From assembly GCA_023461275.1 (NCBI GenBank), contig JAEYMI010000028.1, positions 62,001 to 126,000 of the forward strand: a stretch of DNA of 64,000 nt, given 5' to 3'. Positions 26,139-36,482 of the stretch are shown here, piece by piece (within the stretch, counting starts at the first letter, position 1; each line of letters begins with the position of its first letter). The position numbers were made by a program, and so were the translations under genes. The DNA comes from Actinomycetes bacterium (GTDB lineage: Bacteria; Actinomycetota; Actinomycetes; Mycobacteriales; Mycobacteriaceae). A model generated the notes under the pieces. It saw nothing but the letters and a program-made list of their open reading frames with translations, was not told the DNA's origin and ran no database searches.

Positions 26139-27086
26139 TCACGCCGGCGCGCCGGCTTCGGCGGCGCTCTTCTCGATGTTGATCTCGGCGCTGCGGGTGA
26201 TCGCATCGGCGGACTCGTTCTCCCGGTCCTTGAGGTACTCGCGCAACGAGTAGGCGAACGCGGCCGCCCAGCCTGCGACGATGATGCCGTACGTCACGGT
26301 TTGGACCGCGGGCGGGACATCCAAGAGATCGCTGCGGAACAGGCTGCGGGTGTTGGTGAGAACGATCAGTCCACCGACCGACGAACCGAGCAGACGCGGC
26401 GGGATGTGACGCACCAGCCACGCGGCGATCGGCGCGGCGAGCACGCCGCCGACGAGGATGGCGCCGACCCACGCGAAGTTGATGCCCTGTGAACCCAGGC
26501 TGACGATGAAGCCGAGGCTCGCGGCGATCGCGATGATGAACTCGCTTGTGTCGATCGAGCCGATCACCTTGCGTGGCTCCAGACGTCCGCTGGCGAGGAT
26601 CGCCGGCGTGCCGACCGGTCCCCAGCCGCCGCCACCGGTGGCGTCGACGAAACCGGCGACGAACCCCAGCGGTGACAGAAAACGCTTGCGCAGTGGTTTG
26701 CCGAGGTTGTGGCGGGGAATGCCCTGGAAGGTGAAGCGCAGGAGGATGTACAAACCGAGTGCCAACAAGATGATCGCCATGATCGGTGCGGCGGCCTCGG
26801 TGGATAGCGAGGACAGCACCGTCGCACCCAGGAAAGCTCCGATGGCGCCGGGAATGGCGATGCGGCGCACCACCTTCCAGTCGACGTTGCCGAACTTCCA
26901 GTGCGAGACACCCGAGACGAGGGTGGTGCCGATCTCGGCGAGGTGCACGGTGGCCGACGCTGCGGCAGGATTGGTGCCGATGGCCAGCAGCAGTGTCGTG
27001 GTGGTGACGCCGTAGGCCATCCCGAGGCTGCCGTCGACCAGTTGGGCGGCAAAGCCGACGAGGGCGATGAGGACGATTGTTCGCAT
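26139..27086 (-). CDS. TSUP-family (TauE/SafE) membrane transporter
   Basis: A 315-residue protein with about eight hydrophobic helices and the two TSUP half-repeats: VGFAAQLVDGSLGMAYGV near residue 10 and LGFVAGFVDATGGGGWGP near residue 140. The family exports sulfite, sulfonates or other organic anions. The ~30-residue tail after the last helix is charged and probably cytoplasmic. A gene-free 260-bp stretch (25879-26138) follows its stop, in which I see no feature. Confidence 0.85.
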   Translation of the reverse strand: MRTIVLIALVGFAAQLVDGSLGMAYGVTTTTLLLAIGTNPAAASATVHLAEIGTTLVSGVSHWKFGNVDWKVVRRIAIPGAIGAFLGATVLSSLSTEAAAPIMAIILLALGLYILLRFTFQGIPRHNLGKPLRKRFLSPLGFVAGFVDATGGGGWGPVGTPAILASGRLEPRKVIGSIDTSEFIIAIAASLGFIVSLGSQGINFAWVGAILVGGVLAAPIAAWLVRHIPPRLLGSSVGGLIVLTNTRSLFRSDLLDVPPAVQTVTYGIIVAGWAAAFAYSLREYLKDRENESADAITRSAEINIEKSAAEAGAPA

Positions 27087-27195
27087 CCGACCATGCTAGG
27101 AAGCGGACAAAGGCGGCATCGAATTTCGCCGGGGTCCGGCCCTGCGTCGGTGAAAACCTTGACAATTCGGACATTCTTGGGGTGAATTACCGACG

Positions 27196-27573
27196 ATGGC
27201 CAGCACACCGGAACCTCTACACAGCGTCGAACTTCTGCATCTGATCGACGCCGCTACGTGGAAATCGTTGTCCGAGAGCAAGTCTGAGCGCTACCGCGCA
27301 CCCTCACTCGATGAGGTCGGGTTCATCCACCTCTCCAGCGCCGAGCAGGTACACCTTCCGGCGAACCGTCTCTACGCCGGACGAGAGGATCTGCTGCTAC
27401 TCGTCATCGACCAGGCGCAACTCGATGCGCCGGTGCGATGGGAGCCGGGCGTGCCCACCGATCCGTCGTCGATGACCTTCCCGCATCTCTACGGCTCGCT
27501 GCCGACCGCCGCCGTCGTCGACATACGGCCGTACCGGCCGGATGCGAACGGGACGTTTCCTCAGCTGACCTGA
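27196..27573 (+). CDS. DUF952 domain-containing protein
   Basis: A 125-residue protein spanning a whole DUF952 domain: LLHLIDAATWKSL at the start, GFIHLSSAEQVHLPANRLY in the middle and FPHLYGSLPTAAVVDIRPY at the end. The family is related in fold to ADP-ribosyl-type enzymes, but its function is unknown. It is divergent from the TSUP transporter and convergent with sigA. Confidence 0.82.
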   Translation: MASTPEPLHSVELLHLIDAATWKSLSESKSERYRAPSLDEVGFIHLSSAEQVHLPANRLYAGREDLLLLVIDQAQLDAPVRWEPGVPTDPSSMTFPHLYGSLPTAAVVDIRPYRPDANGTFPQLT

Positions 27574-27580
27574 TCGAGCA

Positions 27581-27600
27581 GATCCAGCACCGTGGCTGGA

Positions 27601-27602
<2 letters not shown>
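27581..27602. terminator. Short hairpin overlapping the sigA stop
   Basis: GATCCAGC (27581-27588) / GCTGGATC (27595-27602), 8-bp perfect stem with a 6-nt loop, in the 27-bp gap between convergent DUF952 and sigA and reaching into the sigA stop codon. Confidence 0.4.
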
Positions 27603-29067
<1,465 letters not shown>

Positions 29068-29187
29068 GTACAACCTTTCGAAACTCACTGAAACGATCAT
29101 CACTTGAATGAAACGACCGTCACGACGGCGCGCGCCACCGTGGTGTTCGGGCTTGGCTTTCTCGGTGCGAAGTGACCGGTGTCGACC

Positions 29188-29193
29188 ATTGTA
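29188..29193 (-). promoter_or_regulatory. Candidate -10 box of sigA
   Basis: TACAAT on the minus strand is a near-perfect -10 hexamer in the 251-bp gap upstream of sigA. No good -35 lies at 17-18 nt (TTGTCA is at 21 nt). It would give a leader of roughly 115 nt. Confidence 0.4.
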
Positions 29194-29318
29194 ACGACAT
29201 CGTCTCGCCGGATGTGACAATGACCTGGTCACGGCGGGTGCTGGCGGTTCCGCGGGGGTACAAGTCAGGCAGATCGGCGTCGCTACGGTGATCGACGGTG
29301 AAGCGAGCCGATGGCCGG

Positions 29319-30098
29319 CTAGGTTTTCAGGCCGGCATCAACGGCCATCGCCGCGCCGACGATCCCGGCGGTGTTCGCCAGGGTCGCCGCGACCACCGGT
29401 GTCTTGTTGGAGAGAAGTGGAATCCACTTCTCGGCCTTGCGGCTGATACCGCCACCGGCGATGAAGAGTTTCGGCCAGAACAGTGCCTCGTAGGCCTTGA
29501 GAACACCGGATACCTTCTCGGTCCACTTCTCATAGGACCAGCCCTTGTCCTCCTTGACCCGCGACGACGCCTGGTGTTCGGCTTCCTTGCCGTCGACGGT
29601 CATGTGACCGAGTTCGGTGTTGGGCACCAGGGTGCCGTTGATGAGGATCGCCGACCCGATACCGGTTCCGAAGGTGAGCAACATGACCACACCGTCGACG
29701 TCCTTTCCCGCACCGTAGCGATCTTCGGCCATGCCGGCCGCGTCGGCATCGTTGAGAACCGACACCATCACGCCGCCGAGGTGCTTGCTGAACAGTTCGT
29801 AGACATCGGTACCGATCCACGCCTTGTCGACGTTGGCCGCGGTGCGGGCGATCCCGTCGGTGATCACGCACGGCAGGGTGATGCCGACCGGACCCTTCCA
29901 GTCGAAGTGCGCGACCACTTCGGCGACTCCGCCGGCCACGAGTTCCGGGGTGGCGGGCTGCGGTGTGAGGACTTTGAACCGGTCACCGACGAGCTGGCCG
30001 GTCTCCAGGTCGACGATGCCTCCCTTGATGCCGGAACCACCGACATCGACTCCGAACCCGAGATGTGTTGACGTGACCGGACTGTCGATCTCGGACAT
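29319..30098 (-). CDS. ppgK: Polyphosphate glucokinase
   Basis: A 259-residue ROK-type kinase that phosphorylates glucose with polyphosphate or ATP. The phosphate-binding motif GFGVDVGGSGIKGGIVD is at residues 13-29, the glucose-site and catalytic Asp in VLNDADAAGMAE near 117, and LTFGTGIGSAIL near 140. Length and position next to sigA and suhB match mycobacterial ppgK. About 250 bp separate it from sigA downstream. Confidence 0.92.
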   Translation of the reverse strand: MSEIDSPVTSTHLGFGVDVGGSGIKGGIVDLETGQLVGDRFKVLTPQPATPELVAGGVAEVVAHFDWKGPVGITLPCVITDGIARTAANVDKAWIGTDVYELFSKHLGGVMVSVLNDADAAGMAEDRYGAGKDVDGVVMLLTFGTGIGSAILINGTLVPNTELGHMTVDGKEAEHQASSRVKEDKGWSYEKWTEKVSGVLKAYEALFWPKLFIAGGGISRKAEKWIPLLSNKTPVVAATLANTAGIVGAAMAVDAGLKT

Positions 30099-30245
30099 GG
30101 TCGTTTCCTCTCAGCGGGCAAACCTGGCACGGGTACGCACTAGTAGGCTATCGATCCCTGCGGCGCCCTGCTCGGCGTCGCGGGTAACCCGTGCCGACCG
30201 CGTGGTGAGTACTGCTGGTCTGCAGATCCCGCGCACTTGTGTTGA

Positions 30246-31148
30246 ATGGGGTTCGTGGCCATTTCCGACGACACCATCGATGTCCGTGAACTCCGAACCG
30301 TGGCGGTCTCGGTCGCCGAAACGGCGGCCGAACATGTCCGGACCCGCCGCATCGAACTCTTCGGCCGATCCATCGGTCACGAGCCGGGCCGCGGTTCGGC
30401 AACCGATCCGACGGCGGTGTCCGCGAAATCGACGCCGACCGACCCGGTGACTGTCGCCGACACCGAGACCGAACAGTTGATCCGAGAGTTGCTGCATCGA
30501 GCCCGGCCCGACGACGACGTACTCGGCGAGGAGGACGGCGGAACCACCTCGGTACCGGCCGGGGTGCGTTGGGTGGTCGATCCGATCGACGGCACGGTCA
30601 ACTTCCTCTACGGCATACCGGCATACGCGGTATCGGTCGCGGCCCAGGTGAACGGGCGCAGTGTGGCCGGTGCGGTCATCGACGTCGCGCGGAGGATCAC
30701 CTATTCGGCCGCGCTCGGCGACGGGGCATGCTCCGACGACGGCAGTGGACCCCAGCTGCTCAAGGCCACGCCCGTCGAGAGCCTGGACATGGCGCTTGTC
30801 GCCACCGGATTCGGCTACGCCGCGCAGCGCCGTCGGGCGCAGGGAGCGATCGTGGCCGAACTGTTGCCACGCGTGCGCGACCTGCGGCGAGTGGGAGCGG
30901 CCGCCCTCGATCTCTGCATGGTCGCCAGCGGTGCCGTCGATGCCCACTTCGAACACGGGCTGAGCCCGTGGGACTGGGCAGCGGGCGGGTTGATCGCCGC
31001 CGAGGCCGGCGCGGTCGTCGTGCTCCCGCCGCCGGAATCGCGTTCTGCCGACGGGCATCTCACCGTGGCGGCGGCACCGGGTATCGCCGAGGAGTTTCTC
31101 GGCACCCTCGACCGGATCGGCGCGACCACGCCACTGACCGCGAACTGA
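30246..31148 (+). CDS. suhB: Inositol monophosphatase family protein SuhB
   Basis: A 300-residue Mg2+/Li+-dependent phosphatase. It has the metal-binding motif GEEDGG near residue 95, WVVDPIDGTVNFLYG near 110 and WDWAAGGLIAAEAGA near 243. Inositol from inositol-phosphate feeds phosphatidylinositol mannosides and lipoarabinomannan in mycolata. Divergent from ppgK (147 bp) and convergent with cei. Confidence 0.9.
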   Translation: MGFVAISDDTIDVRELRTVAVSVAETAAEHVRTRRIELFGRSIGHEPGRGSATDPTAVSAKSTPTDPVTVADTETEQLIRELLHRARPDDDVLGEEDGGTTSVPAGVRWVVDPIDGTVNFLYGIPAYAVSVAAQVNGRSVAGAVIDVARRITYSAALGDGACSDDGSGPQLLKATPVESLDMALVATGFGYAAQRRRAQGAIVAELLPRVRDLRRVGAAALDLCMVASGAVDAHFEHGLSPWDWAAGGLIAAEAGAVVVLPPPESRSADGHLTVAAAPGIAEEFLGTLDRIGATTPLTAN

Positions 31149-31169
31149 CCGTCCGCACGGCCCCCCTGC

Positions 31170-31880
31170 TCAGCAGGAGGTGGAGTGCACGGCTTTCACC
31201 AACGTCGGGTCGACGCCGGTTTTGGGATTCTTGGGGTCGGCCGACCGGAGCGCCTCGAGTGCGGCCTGCGCGTCCTGCGACTGCTCCCGGCCCTCGTAGA
31301 ACTGGCCGAGTGCGACGTCGACCCCGGTTCCGCGCCGACCGTCGTTGACGAGTTGAGCACACGGCAGCGCGAGCCACACCGCCGCTGCGCCGCCCTTGCC
31401 GGCCGGACCGAAGCGGATCTGGGCGACGCAGTTGAGGTCTTTGTTCGGGTAGACCGCGTCGTCGGCGTACGGGGCGTCGGGGGTCGGATTGAAGCCCTGC
31501 GCGGTGAGGTCGTCCGACACCGATCGTGCGGCTCCGCGTTGTGAGGAGGCGTTGAGCACTCGCACCTGGAAGGTCGACAACGCCGCAGGTGCCACGCTCA
31601 GCATGTCGTCGCGGCTCACCGCCGACAACGTGGGCGCCGCCGCCGACGGGGTGGCCGGTCCGGCGGCGGGAGCCGCGGATGCAGCCGAGGTCGCGGGGGA
31701 GGGCTGGTTGCAATCAGTCGGCACACCCTCGTCCTCGCCGCCGGCGAGGGCCACCACCCACACCATCAGGGAGAGCACGGCGAGCACCACCACGGCGATG
31801 ATGGCCGGCCGGTGACGCCGCCGACGGTAAAGGTGGCCGTTCTCATCTGTCGGGTAACCCGTCGTGATCTGCGATACCAC
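31170..31880 (-). CDS. cei: Envelope integrity protein Cei (LytR_C domain)
   Basis: A 236-residue protein from the GTG at 31880 with AAGGAG 10 nt upstream. A basic N-terminus (YRRRRHRP) leads into one membrane helix (residues ~24-46, IIAVVVLAVLSLMVWVVAL). An Ala/Pro/Ser linker follows, then a LytR C-terminal-type domain (~95-200) starting FQVRVLNASSQRGAA. Homologous to mycobacterial Rv2700, which is needed for envelope integrity and full virulence. It sits between suhB and the DUF4193 gene as there. Confidence 0.85.
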   Translation of the reverse strand: MVSQITTGYPTDENGHLYRRRRHRPAIIAVVVLAVLSLMVWVVALAGGEDEGVPTDCNQPSPATSAASAAPAAGPATPSAAAPTLSAVSRDDMLSVAPAALSTFQVRVLNASSQRGAARSVSDDLTAQGFNPTPDAPYADDAVYPNKDLNCVAQIRFGPAGKGGAAAVWLALPCAQLVNDGRRGTGVDVALGQFYEGREQSQDAQAALEALRSADPKNPKTGVDPTLVKAVHSTSC

Positions 31881-32262
31881 CGGTGACGTGCTCCTTGCGA
31901 TGCGATGCGGCCTGGTCACGCCAACTCTAAAGGGTTCGGGCGCCGCTGTGACGCAGGCGGGTCCGGGCGGTGGCGATGACGTCGAACGCCACGGGAATGG
32001 ATTGCACAATGTTGTCGTTGACCCGACCGCGCTGGTGGTCTAAGCTTCGGGCGCCCGCTCCGGAAAGCTGTGCAAGCATTTGTAAAGAAGATGTGAGCGA
32101 AGTCATACAAGTCTTCGGGATCGTGGGCAACGAATCGTACCGGTCACAACGTTGTAGTGACGCCGCCGGAACATCTCCGGAGGGCAGCGCACCCACTCGA
32201 TGTCGGCCACAAGCGGGCATCACCCGGAACGCCATCGCAATCTCTACAGGTAAAGGCACACA
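31881..32262. promoter_or_regulatory. 382-bp intergenic region between cei and the DUF4193 gene
   Basis: No gene is visible. It holds the divergent start signals of cei (leftward) and of the DUF4193 gene (rightward). A SigA-like promoter lies at 32018-32046, so about 210 nt of untranslated leader precede the DUF4193 start at 32263. Confidence 0.6.
32018..32046 (+). promoter_or_regulatory. SigA-like promoter upstream of the DUF4193 gene
   Basis: TTGACC (32018-32023), a 17-nt spacer and TAAGCT (32041-32046) form a good housekeeping promoter. A weak AAAGG ribosome site is just before the ATG at 32263. Confidence 0.5.
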
Positions 32263-32562
32263 ATGGCTACTGATTACGACGCGCCACGACGGACAGAAAC
32301 TGAAGACATCAGCGAGGATTCACTCGAGGAGCTCAAGGCACGGCGCAGCGAGGCACAATCCTCCGCGGTCGACGTCGACGAAGGTGATACCGCCGAGTCG
32401 TTCGAACTGCCGGGCGCCGATCTCTCCGGCGAGGAGCTGTCAGTGCGCGTCATCCCCAAGCAGGCAGACGAATTCACTTGTAGCAGCTGCTTTCTCGTCT
32501 ACCACCGCAGTCGGCTGGCGCGCGAGAACGGCTCGTCGATGATCTGCGTTGACTGCGCCTGA
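32263..32562 (+). CDS. DUF4193 zinc-ribbon protein
   Basis: A 99-residue acidic protein with a C-terminal four-cysteine ribbon: FTCSSCFLVYH and MICVDCA (CxxC ... CxxC). The family (Rv2699c type) is nearly universal in mycolata and often about 100 residues long; its function is unknown. The acidic N-terminus plus zinc ribbon suggests binding to protein or nucleic acid (inference). Confidence 0.88.
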   Translation: MATDYDAPRRTETEDISEDSLEELKARRSEAQSSAVDVDEGDTAESFELPGADLSGEELSVRVIPKQADEFTCSSCFLVYHRSRLARENGSSMICVDCA

Positions 32563-32598
32563 TCAGATTCTGATCACGCTCGAGTTCGGCTGACTCGC

Positions 32599-33108
32599 TC
32601 AGTCGGTCAGGCCGATCTCCACCGCTGCATCGGACACACCGAGTGCGGCAAGGAGTTCGGTCGGGCGTCGAGTCGACACCAGCCAGTACGGCGTCGGATC
32701 GTCGGGGTCGTCGAGCACGAGCAGCACCATGGTCTTCACCCATGCCTTGTGCACGAGAAATGCCGCGGGGTCGAGCTGGCGGCCCAGCGCGGCACTCTTG
32801 GCCGTCGCGGGCACCGTCGCCCCGCGCGCGATCACCGATCGGGGCAGGATCGCTTTGCCGGCGTGCAACCGGTTGTCGGAGTCCACCCGCACCTGCACCC
32901 GACCCATCGACCACAACATCCACGCGATCAGTGCTGCGACCGCGATGTAGCCCACAAAACTCCACGACGCCCGGTGTGCGGACAGCTGGATTTCATAGCC
33001 CATCACGGCGGCGACGACTGCGCCCGCCGCCCACCACCACAGTGGGACGCGTAGCCGCTCGGAGAAAAGATCCGTGCGCTGTTGGTCGGGGGATACTGAA
33101 TCGGTCAC
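32599..33108 (-). CDS. DUF3093 membrane protein
   Basis: A 169-residue protein from the GTG at 33108. It begins FSERLRVPLWWW and has two adjacent hydrophobic helices at ~25-65 (AAGAVVAAVMGYEI and SFVGYIAVAALIAWMLW), then a soluble beta-rich domain ending PYWLVSTRRPTELLAAL, all typical of DUF3093 (Rv2698 type). Function unknown. Start faces dut across 23 bp. Confidence 0.82.
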   Translation of the reverse strand: MTDSVSPDQQRTDLFSERLRVPLWWWAAGAVVAAVMGYEIQLSAHRASWSFVGYIAVAALIAWMLWSMGRVQVRVDSDNRLHAGKAILPRSVIARGATVPATAKSAALGRQLDPAAFLVHKAWVKTMVLLVLDDPDDPTPYWLVSTRRPTELLAALGVSDAAVEIGLTD

Positions 33109-33131
33109 CTGGACCAGCGTAGTCTGCGTGC

Positions 33132-33650
33132 GTGGCCCCAGATCTCCCCGCCGTGGACACTCCCGTCGCATCGGTTCCGGTACGTCGCCTCGACCCCGGC
33201 ATTCCACTGCCGAGCCGAGCGCATGCCGGCGATGCGGGCGTCGACCTGTGCTCGACCATCGACCTGGAACTGCAGCCGGGCAGCCGACAGCTGGTTCCGA
33301 CCGGCATCGCAGTGGCACTTCCGGTCGGCACCGTCGGCCTGATCCATCCGCGCAGCGGGCTCGCCGCCCGCGCCGGATTGTCGATCGTCAACACACCCGG
33401 CACCATCGATGCGGGATACCGGGGCGAGATCAAGGTCTGCCTGATCAACTTGGATGCGCAGACGCCGATCAGCATCGCCCGCGGTGATCGCATCGCTCAG
33501 CTGATCGTTCAGCGCGTTGAACTGCCGACCTTCGTCGAAGTCGATGAACTCGACGAAACCGCCCGTGGCGCAGGCGGATACGGCTCCAGTGGGGGACATG
33601 CAATGCTCACCGGTGACGGTGATGCACGTGATCCGGGAATACCCGGGTGA
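33132..33650 (+). CDS. dut: dUTP diphosphatase
   Basis: A 172-residue trimeric dUTPase that hydrolyses dUTP to dUMP and pyrophosphate. Motif 1 AGDAGVDL, motif 2 PRSGLA, motif 3 NTPGTIDAGYRGEI, motif 4 GDRIAQLIV and the Gly-rich motif 5 GAGGYGSSG are all present in order. The ~20 residues after motif 5 are a short extra tail. The GTG start at 33132 is 23 bp from the divergent DUF3093 start. Confidence 0.95.
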   Translation: MAPDLPAVDTPVASVPVRRLDPGIPLPSRAHAGDAGVDLCSTIDLELQPGSRQLVPTGIAVALPVGTVGLIHPRSGLAARAGLSIVNTPGTIDAGYRGEIKVCLINLDAQTPISIARGDRIAQLIVQRVELPTFVEVDELDETARGAGGYGSSGGHAMLTGDGDARDPGIPG

Positions 33651-33694
33651 CCCACCCCGCGACGCTCTGACGCGACAGGCAAGGAGTCCAAGAG

Positions 33695-34540
33695 ATGCCA
33701 GCAGACGAGAAAACCCAGACCCATCAGATCGGATCCGCGAAGGGTCCCTACGACATCGAGTCGCTCGACACCGAGATCGAGGAGTTGGAGAACTCGCACC
33801 TCGACCTCGGCTCGGTACTCGTCCCCGTGGTCGAAGGCGGTCAGGTAACGGTCGAGATGACCGCCGATCACCAGCCCGAGGCCGTCTACCTGCTGACGCC
33901 GCATGGTCGGATCGGCGTCGCGGCATTCGCGGCGCCCAAGTCGCCGGGCCTGTGGCGCGAGGTCGTCGGCGAACTCGCGGATTCACTGCGTGAGCTCGGC
34001 GCTTCGGTGCGCATCGAGGACGGCCACTGGGGGCGTGAGGTGGTCGGGGAGATCCCTGGTGCCACTCATCGCTTCATCGGTGGCGACGGACCGCGGTGGA
34101 TGGTGAAGTGCATCGCCAGTGGTCCCACCGAGTCGGCGGTCGAATTGGCCCAGCTGGCCCGCGCCGTACTCGCGGAGTCGGTGATCCGGCGCGGCACCGC
34201 CGCGGTGCCGCCGCGCGAAGCCCTGCCGGTGACGCTTCCGCCGGTGTTGGCCGAGCAAGTGGCGGCCGCACAGCAGCAGATGATGGAGCAGGCCGGCGTC
34301 TCGATGCCCGAGGCCGCCGACGCCGAACCGACGGTTCCGCTCGAAGATCCCTCACTCGAAGCCGATTCCGGCGACGGCCGCGCGGTGCCCGGGGGTGCCC
34401 GAGACCAACTCGCCCGCGCCGGACTGACGCCGGAGGCGGTCGACGAACCGGAGCCGGAGCCGGAAGAGGCAGAACTTCCCGAGCCGCCACGCTCGTCGGG
34501 TTCGGCTATGCAACGGCTACGTCAGATTCGACGGCGCTGA
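33695..34540 (+). CDS. DUF3710 protein
   Basis: A 281-residue protein with a DUF3710 core at residues ~15-190 (GPYDIESLD start, WREVVGELADSL, GPRWMVKCIASG) and a proline/glutamate-rich disordered tail (PEPEPEEAELPEPP). Mycobacterial homologues follow dut as here. Function unknown. Its end overlaps the convergent hydrolase by 19 bp. Confidence 0.85.
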   Translation: MPADEKTQTHQIGSAKGPYDIESLDTEIEELENSHLDLGSVLVPVVEGGQVTVEMTADHQPEAVYLLTPHGRIGVAAFAAPKSPGLWREVVGELADSLRELGASVRIEDGHWGREVVGEIPGATHRFIGGDGPRWMVKCIASGPTESAVELAQLARAVLAESVIRRGTAAVPPREALPVTLPPVLAEQVAAAQQQMMEQAGVSMPEAADAEPTVPLEDPSLEADSGDGRAVPGGARDQLARAGLTPEAVDEPEPEPEEAELPEPPRSSGSAMQRLRQIRRR

Positions 34541-35271
34541 TCGTCGTCGGGTGACCGCAGCGCCGTCCAGATCTCGGCGCACGCGTCGCCCAGCAGTGTC
34601 GGTCGGGAACCCCATTCCGGGAGGGTGAATTCCCGGCATCCCGATCTCGGCGCCGCTGCACACCACTGCCGGGCGACCTCGAGGGGATGGATCGGATCGT
34701 CGACGGCGGCGACCACCGCCAGCGGCACCGACAGTAGGCTGATCTCCTGAGGCGTCGGTGCCCGGTAGGCGCCCGCGCACCGGAGCTGGGCGCTGAGCCC
34801 GGGATGCAGTGCGCGCCATGACCTGGACAGTTCGTCGGCCAGCCATGGTGGACTCGATGCCGCCATCGCCGCGATCGTCGACTCGAGGCCGTCTGTGTCG
34901 AGCGCGTCGGCGCCGGCGCGGGCGCTCCACGCAGCTGGTGCGTCGTCGGCCGCACCGCTCCACGCCGGCAGGGCAGCCCAGACTCCCCGACAGCCGGGAT
35001 GCCTCGTCTCCAGCGCCCATTCCAGCGCGATCGCCGCGCCGATGGAGACCCCACCCACGATGAACCGGCCGTACTGATCGGCATGGTCGTCGAGGGCGCG
35101 CAGGTGGGCGGCGACGAGATCGTCGGACGGCTGCAGTGCGACGAGATCCAGGCCGAGGCGAACCGCCGCAGGGCCGAAGGATCGTCGCAGGTAGTCGGCG
35201 TCGGAACCGGTGCCCGGCATCACGATCAGGGCCGCTCGGTCCCCCTTGTCCAGGTCGTCGATTCCGGGCAT
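34522..35271 (-). CDS. Alpha/beta-hydrolase-fold protein
   Basis: A 249-residue protein from the ATG at 35271. It has ALIVMPGTGSDADYLRRSF at the start and the nucleophile elbow GGVSIGAAIAL near residue 81 with serine present. An acidic residue lies in AAVDDPIHPLEVARQW near 195. Expected to be an esterase or lipase; the catalytic histidine is not obvious in the short C-terminus. Similar in position to Rv2695. Overlaps the DUF3710 gene tail to tail. Confidence 0.72.
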   Translation of the reverse strand: MPGIDDLDKGDRAALIVMPGTGSDADYLRRSFGPAAVRLGLDLVALQPSDDLVAAHLRALDDHADQYGRFIVGGVSIGAAIALEWALETRHPGCRGVWAALPAWSGAADDAPAAWSARAGADALDTDGLESTIAAMAASSPPWLADELSRSWRALHPGLSAQLRCAGAYRAPTPQEISLLSVPLAVVAAVDDPIHPLEVARQWCAAAPRSGCREFTLPEWGSRPTLLGDACAEIWTALRSPDDDQRRRI

Positions 35272-35380
35272 GCCACGATGATGCTCCGACGTTGAAGGAC
35301 ATAGGTGACGGGGTCTACCCTGGCGATGGAAAGCAGGGCCACAGTCCACGCCCCGTTTGTGATTCACCCAGGAGGGTGTG

Positions 35381-35755
35381 ATGGCCACAGCCGGTTATCT
35401 CAAGCGCCTGACCCGCCGACTCACCGAAGACCTCGGTGACGCCGACGCGGAGCAGATTGCCGAGGAGTCGCGGGCGGCCGGTGCGCACAGCGCCGCCGAG
35501 TGCTGCCGCGGTGACGAGGTCACGATGCACGGCGAACTCCGCGCCGTCGAGACCTGCTCCAAGGCCGCGAAGGCGGGCGTCAAGGCCGAGTTCTTCGACG
35601 GCACCGACACCGTCATTCTGAAATGGCTGGGTCGCAACCGAATTCCCGGCATCGAACCGGGACGCAAGCTGACCGTGCGCGGCCGCGTCGCCGAGGCCGG
35701 TGGCGCAAAGGTGATCTACAACCCCTACTACGACCTGCATGGCACGGACGACTGA
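35381..35755 (+). CDS. OB-fold nucleic-acid-binding domain protein
   Basis: A 124-residue protein from ATG 35381 (GGAGGG 4 nt upstream; GTG 35378 is the alternative). Residues ~45-120 form an OB fold of the RecG/tRNA-anti type: VTMHGELRAVETC, VILKWLGRNRIPGIEPGRKLTVRGRV, MVIYNPYYD-like ending. Likely binds single-stranded nucleic acid. It overlaps the DUF3159 gene by 17 bp, so the two are co-translated. Confidence 0.82.
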   Translation: MATAGYLKRLTRRLTEDLGDADAEQIAEESRAAGAHSAAECCRGDEVTMHGELRAVETCSKAAKAGVKAEFFDGTDTVILKWLGRNRIPGIEPGRKLTVRGRVAEAGGAKVIYNPYYDLHGTDD

Positions 35756-36452
35756 CACCGAGGGCACCGGGCCTGCTTCCGAAGGGGCCGAGGAGGTTTC
35801 GGAAGGCGCAGAAGCGCCCGCGTCGATCCTCGACCAGATGGGCGGGGTCTCCGGCCTGATCTACTCGACGATCCCGATCGTGGTGTTCGTCCCGGTCAAC
35901 GCGCTCTGGGGACTGCGTGCGGCGATGATCGCCGCTCTCGCGGTCGCGGTCGCGATCTTCGTGGTGCGGGTCATCCGCCGCGAGCCGATCACGCCCGCGG
36001 TGTCCGGGGTACTCGGCGTGGCGATCTGTGTGTTCATCGCCCAGCGGACCGGGGACGCCAAGGGCTACTTCTTGTTCGGTATCTGGACCACGCTGGTGTA
36101 CGCGGTGGTGTTCGTGGCATCGATCGTGATCCGCTGGCCGATCGTCGGTGTGGTGTGGAACCTGATCAGCGGTGACGGGATGGGGTGGCGGCGGCATCGT
36201 CGGACGCTGATCGCTTACGACCTCGCGACCGCCTTCTGGGCGTTGGTCTTCGGCGCACGCTACCTCACCCAATCCCAGCTGTACGACCACAATGAGACCG
36301 GCTGGTTGGCCGTCACCCGGATCGCCATGGGCTGGCCGCTGACGGCGTTGGCCGTGCTCGCCACAGTGCTCCTGGTGCGGCGTGCGCAGCGCTCGGAGGA
36401 TGTCGACGAGACCGTGATTGTCGACGGTCCGGGGGACGCGACCGAACGCTGA
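35739..36452 (+). CDS. DUF3159 membrane protein
   Basis: A 237-residue protein with an acidic N-terminus and five to six hydrophobic helices between residues 35 and 220 (GLIYSTIPIVVFVPVNALW, AAMIAALAVAVAIFVV and others), matching DUF3159 (Rv2693c type). Function unknown; partly resembles intracellular septation protein-like families. Co-translated with the OB-fold gene. Confidence 0.85.
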   Translation: MARTTDTEGTGPASEGAEEVSEGAEAPASILDQMGGVSGLIYSTIPIVVFVPVNALWGLRAAMIAALAVAVAIFVVRVIRREPITPAVSGVLGVAICVFIAQRTGDAKGYFLFGIWTTLVYAVVFVASIVIRWPIVGVVWNLISGDGMGWRRHRRTLIAYDLATAFWALVFGARYLTQSQLYDHNETGWLAVTRIAMGWPLTALAVLATVLLVRRAQRSEDVDETVIVDGPGDATER

Positions 36453-36482
36453 CCTCCCGGGTCGGCATCGCGGGGCGGCGTG

